This document shows, piece by piece, positions 13,330 through 13,362 of a stretch of 13,362 nt of DNA. This DNA comes from CAZTHL01 sp964613585 (GTDB taxonomy: Bacteria; Pseudomonadota; Alphaproteobacteria; DSM-16000; Inquilinaceae). The stretch covers positions 1-13,362 of the forward strand of contig CAZTHL010000097.1 of the NCBI GenBank assembly GCA_964613585.1. The letters run 5' to 3'. Every line of letters starts with the position of its first letter. The first letter of the stretch is position 1. The position numbers and the translations under genes are program-made. The notes beneath the pieces were generated by a model. The model ran no database searches, was not told where the DNA came from, and saw only the letters and a list, made by a program, of their open reading frames with translations.

Positions 13330-13362
13330 TTGAATCGAATTGGGATTCACGAACGTGCTCGG
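13310..13362 (-). repeat. Right copy of 53-bp terminal inverted repeat
   Basis: This is the exact reverse complement of 2-54. It begins TAGAGCATGACC immediately after the interrupted MFS codons and runs to the last base of the window. This is consistent with the first 53 bp of a mobile or repeated element whose remainder lies outside. The MFS truncation at its edge is the main evidence that the boundary is an insertion point. Confidence 0.85.

Overview
The window looks like part of a high-GC alphaproteobacterial genome, possibly Rhodospirillales or Rhizobiales. Protein flavour supports this: an RpoH-type sigma factor, an alphaproteobacterial-style LeuA and IS481-type transposon debris. So do two good matches to the GGAAC-N18-TT promoter of the alphaproteobacterial general stress sigma factor (EcfG/RpoE2). 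No rRNA, tRNA or CRISPR was seen. The species cannot be fixed from this sequence.

Layout. Both ends carry the same 53-bp sequence in inverted orientation (2-54 and 13310-13362). The right copy cuts an MFS transporter gene, so it looks like the edge of an inserted repeated element, with copies facing outward on both sides. The window may be a whole contig that stops inside a repeat. From left to right: an RpoH-family sigma factor (330-1211); a graveyard (about 1430-2480) with a scrambled IS481 transposase and a LysE-family exporter fragment; a stand-alone phosphoribosyltransferase (2605-3285); about 800 bp without a convincing gene; the stress operon prkA-yeaH-spoVR (4081-8902) plus a small basic 68-residue ORF (8951-9157); 2-isopropylmalate synthase leuA (9593-11233) with a repeat- and hairpin-rich leader; a repeat-rich GC-dense spacer; and a PLP-dependent cysteine-synthase-like gene with a probable N-terminal frameshift (about 12054-12952), overlapping by 4 bp an MFS transporter truncated at the right repeat.

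How the genes work together. The left half reads as a stress module. The rpoH-like gene and the phosphoribosyltransferase gene each have an EcfG-type promoter match at a sensible distance, and the sigma factor also has an upstream heat-shock-like promoter candidate. prkA-yeaH-spoVR is the widely conserved kinase / VWA-like / SpoVR set linked to stress and stationary phase. leuA is ordinary branched-chain amino acid biosynthesis. The PLP enzyme and MFS pair looks like a small metabolite synthesis/export operon, now probably inactive.

Composition is mosaic. The rpoH, phosphoribosyltransferase and prkA part has moderate GC and relaxed third positions. The part from early yeaH through leuA is very GC-rich, and the right end falls back to moderate GC. 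No clearly new biological system was found. The best leads are the paired stress promoters, the inverted terminal repeats, the internally inverted transposase relic, the composition step inside a conserved operon and the uncharacterised small ORF after spoVR.
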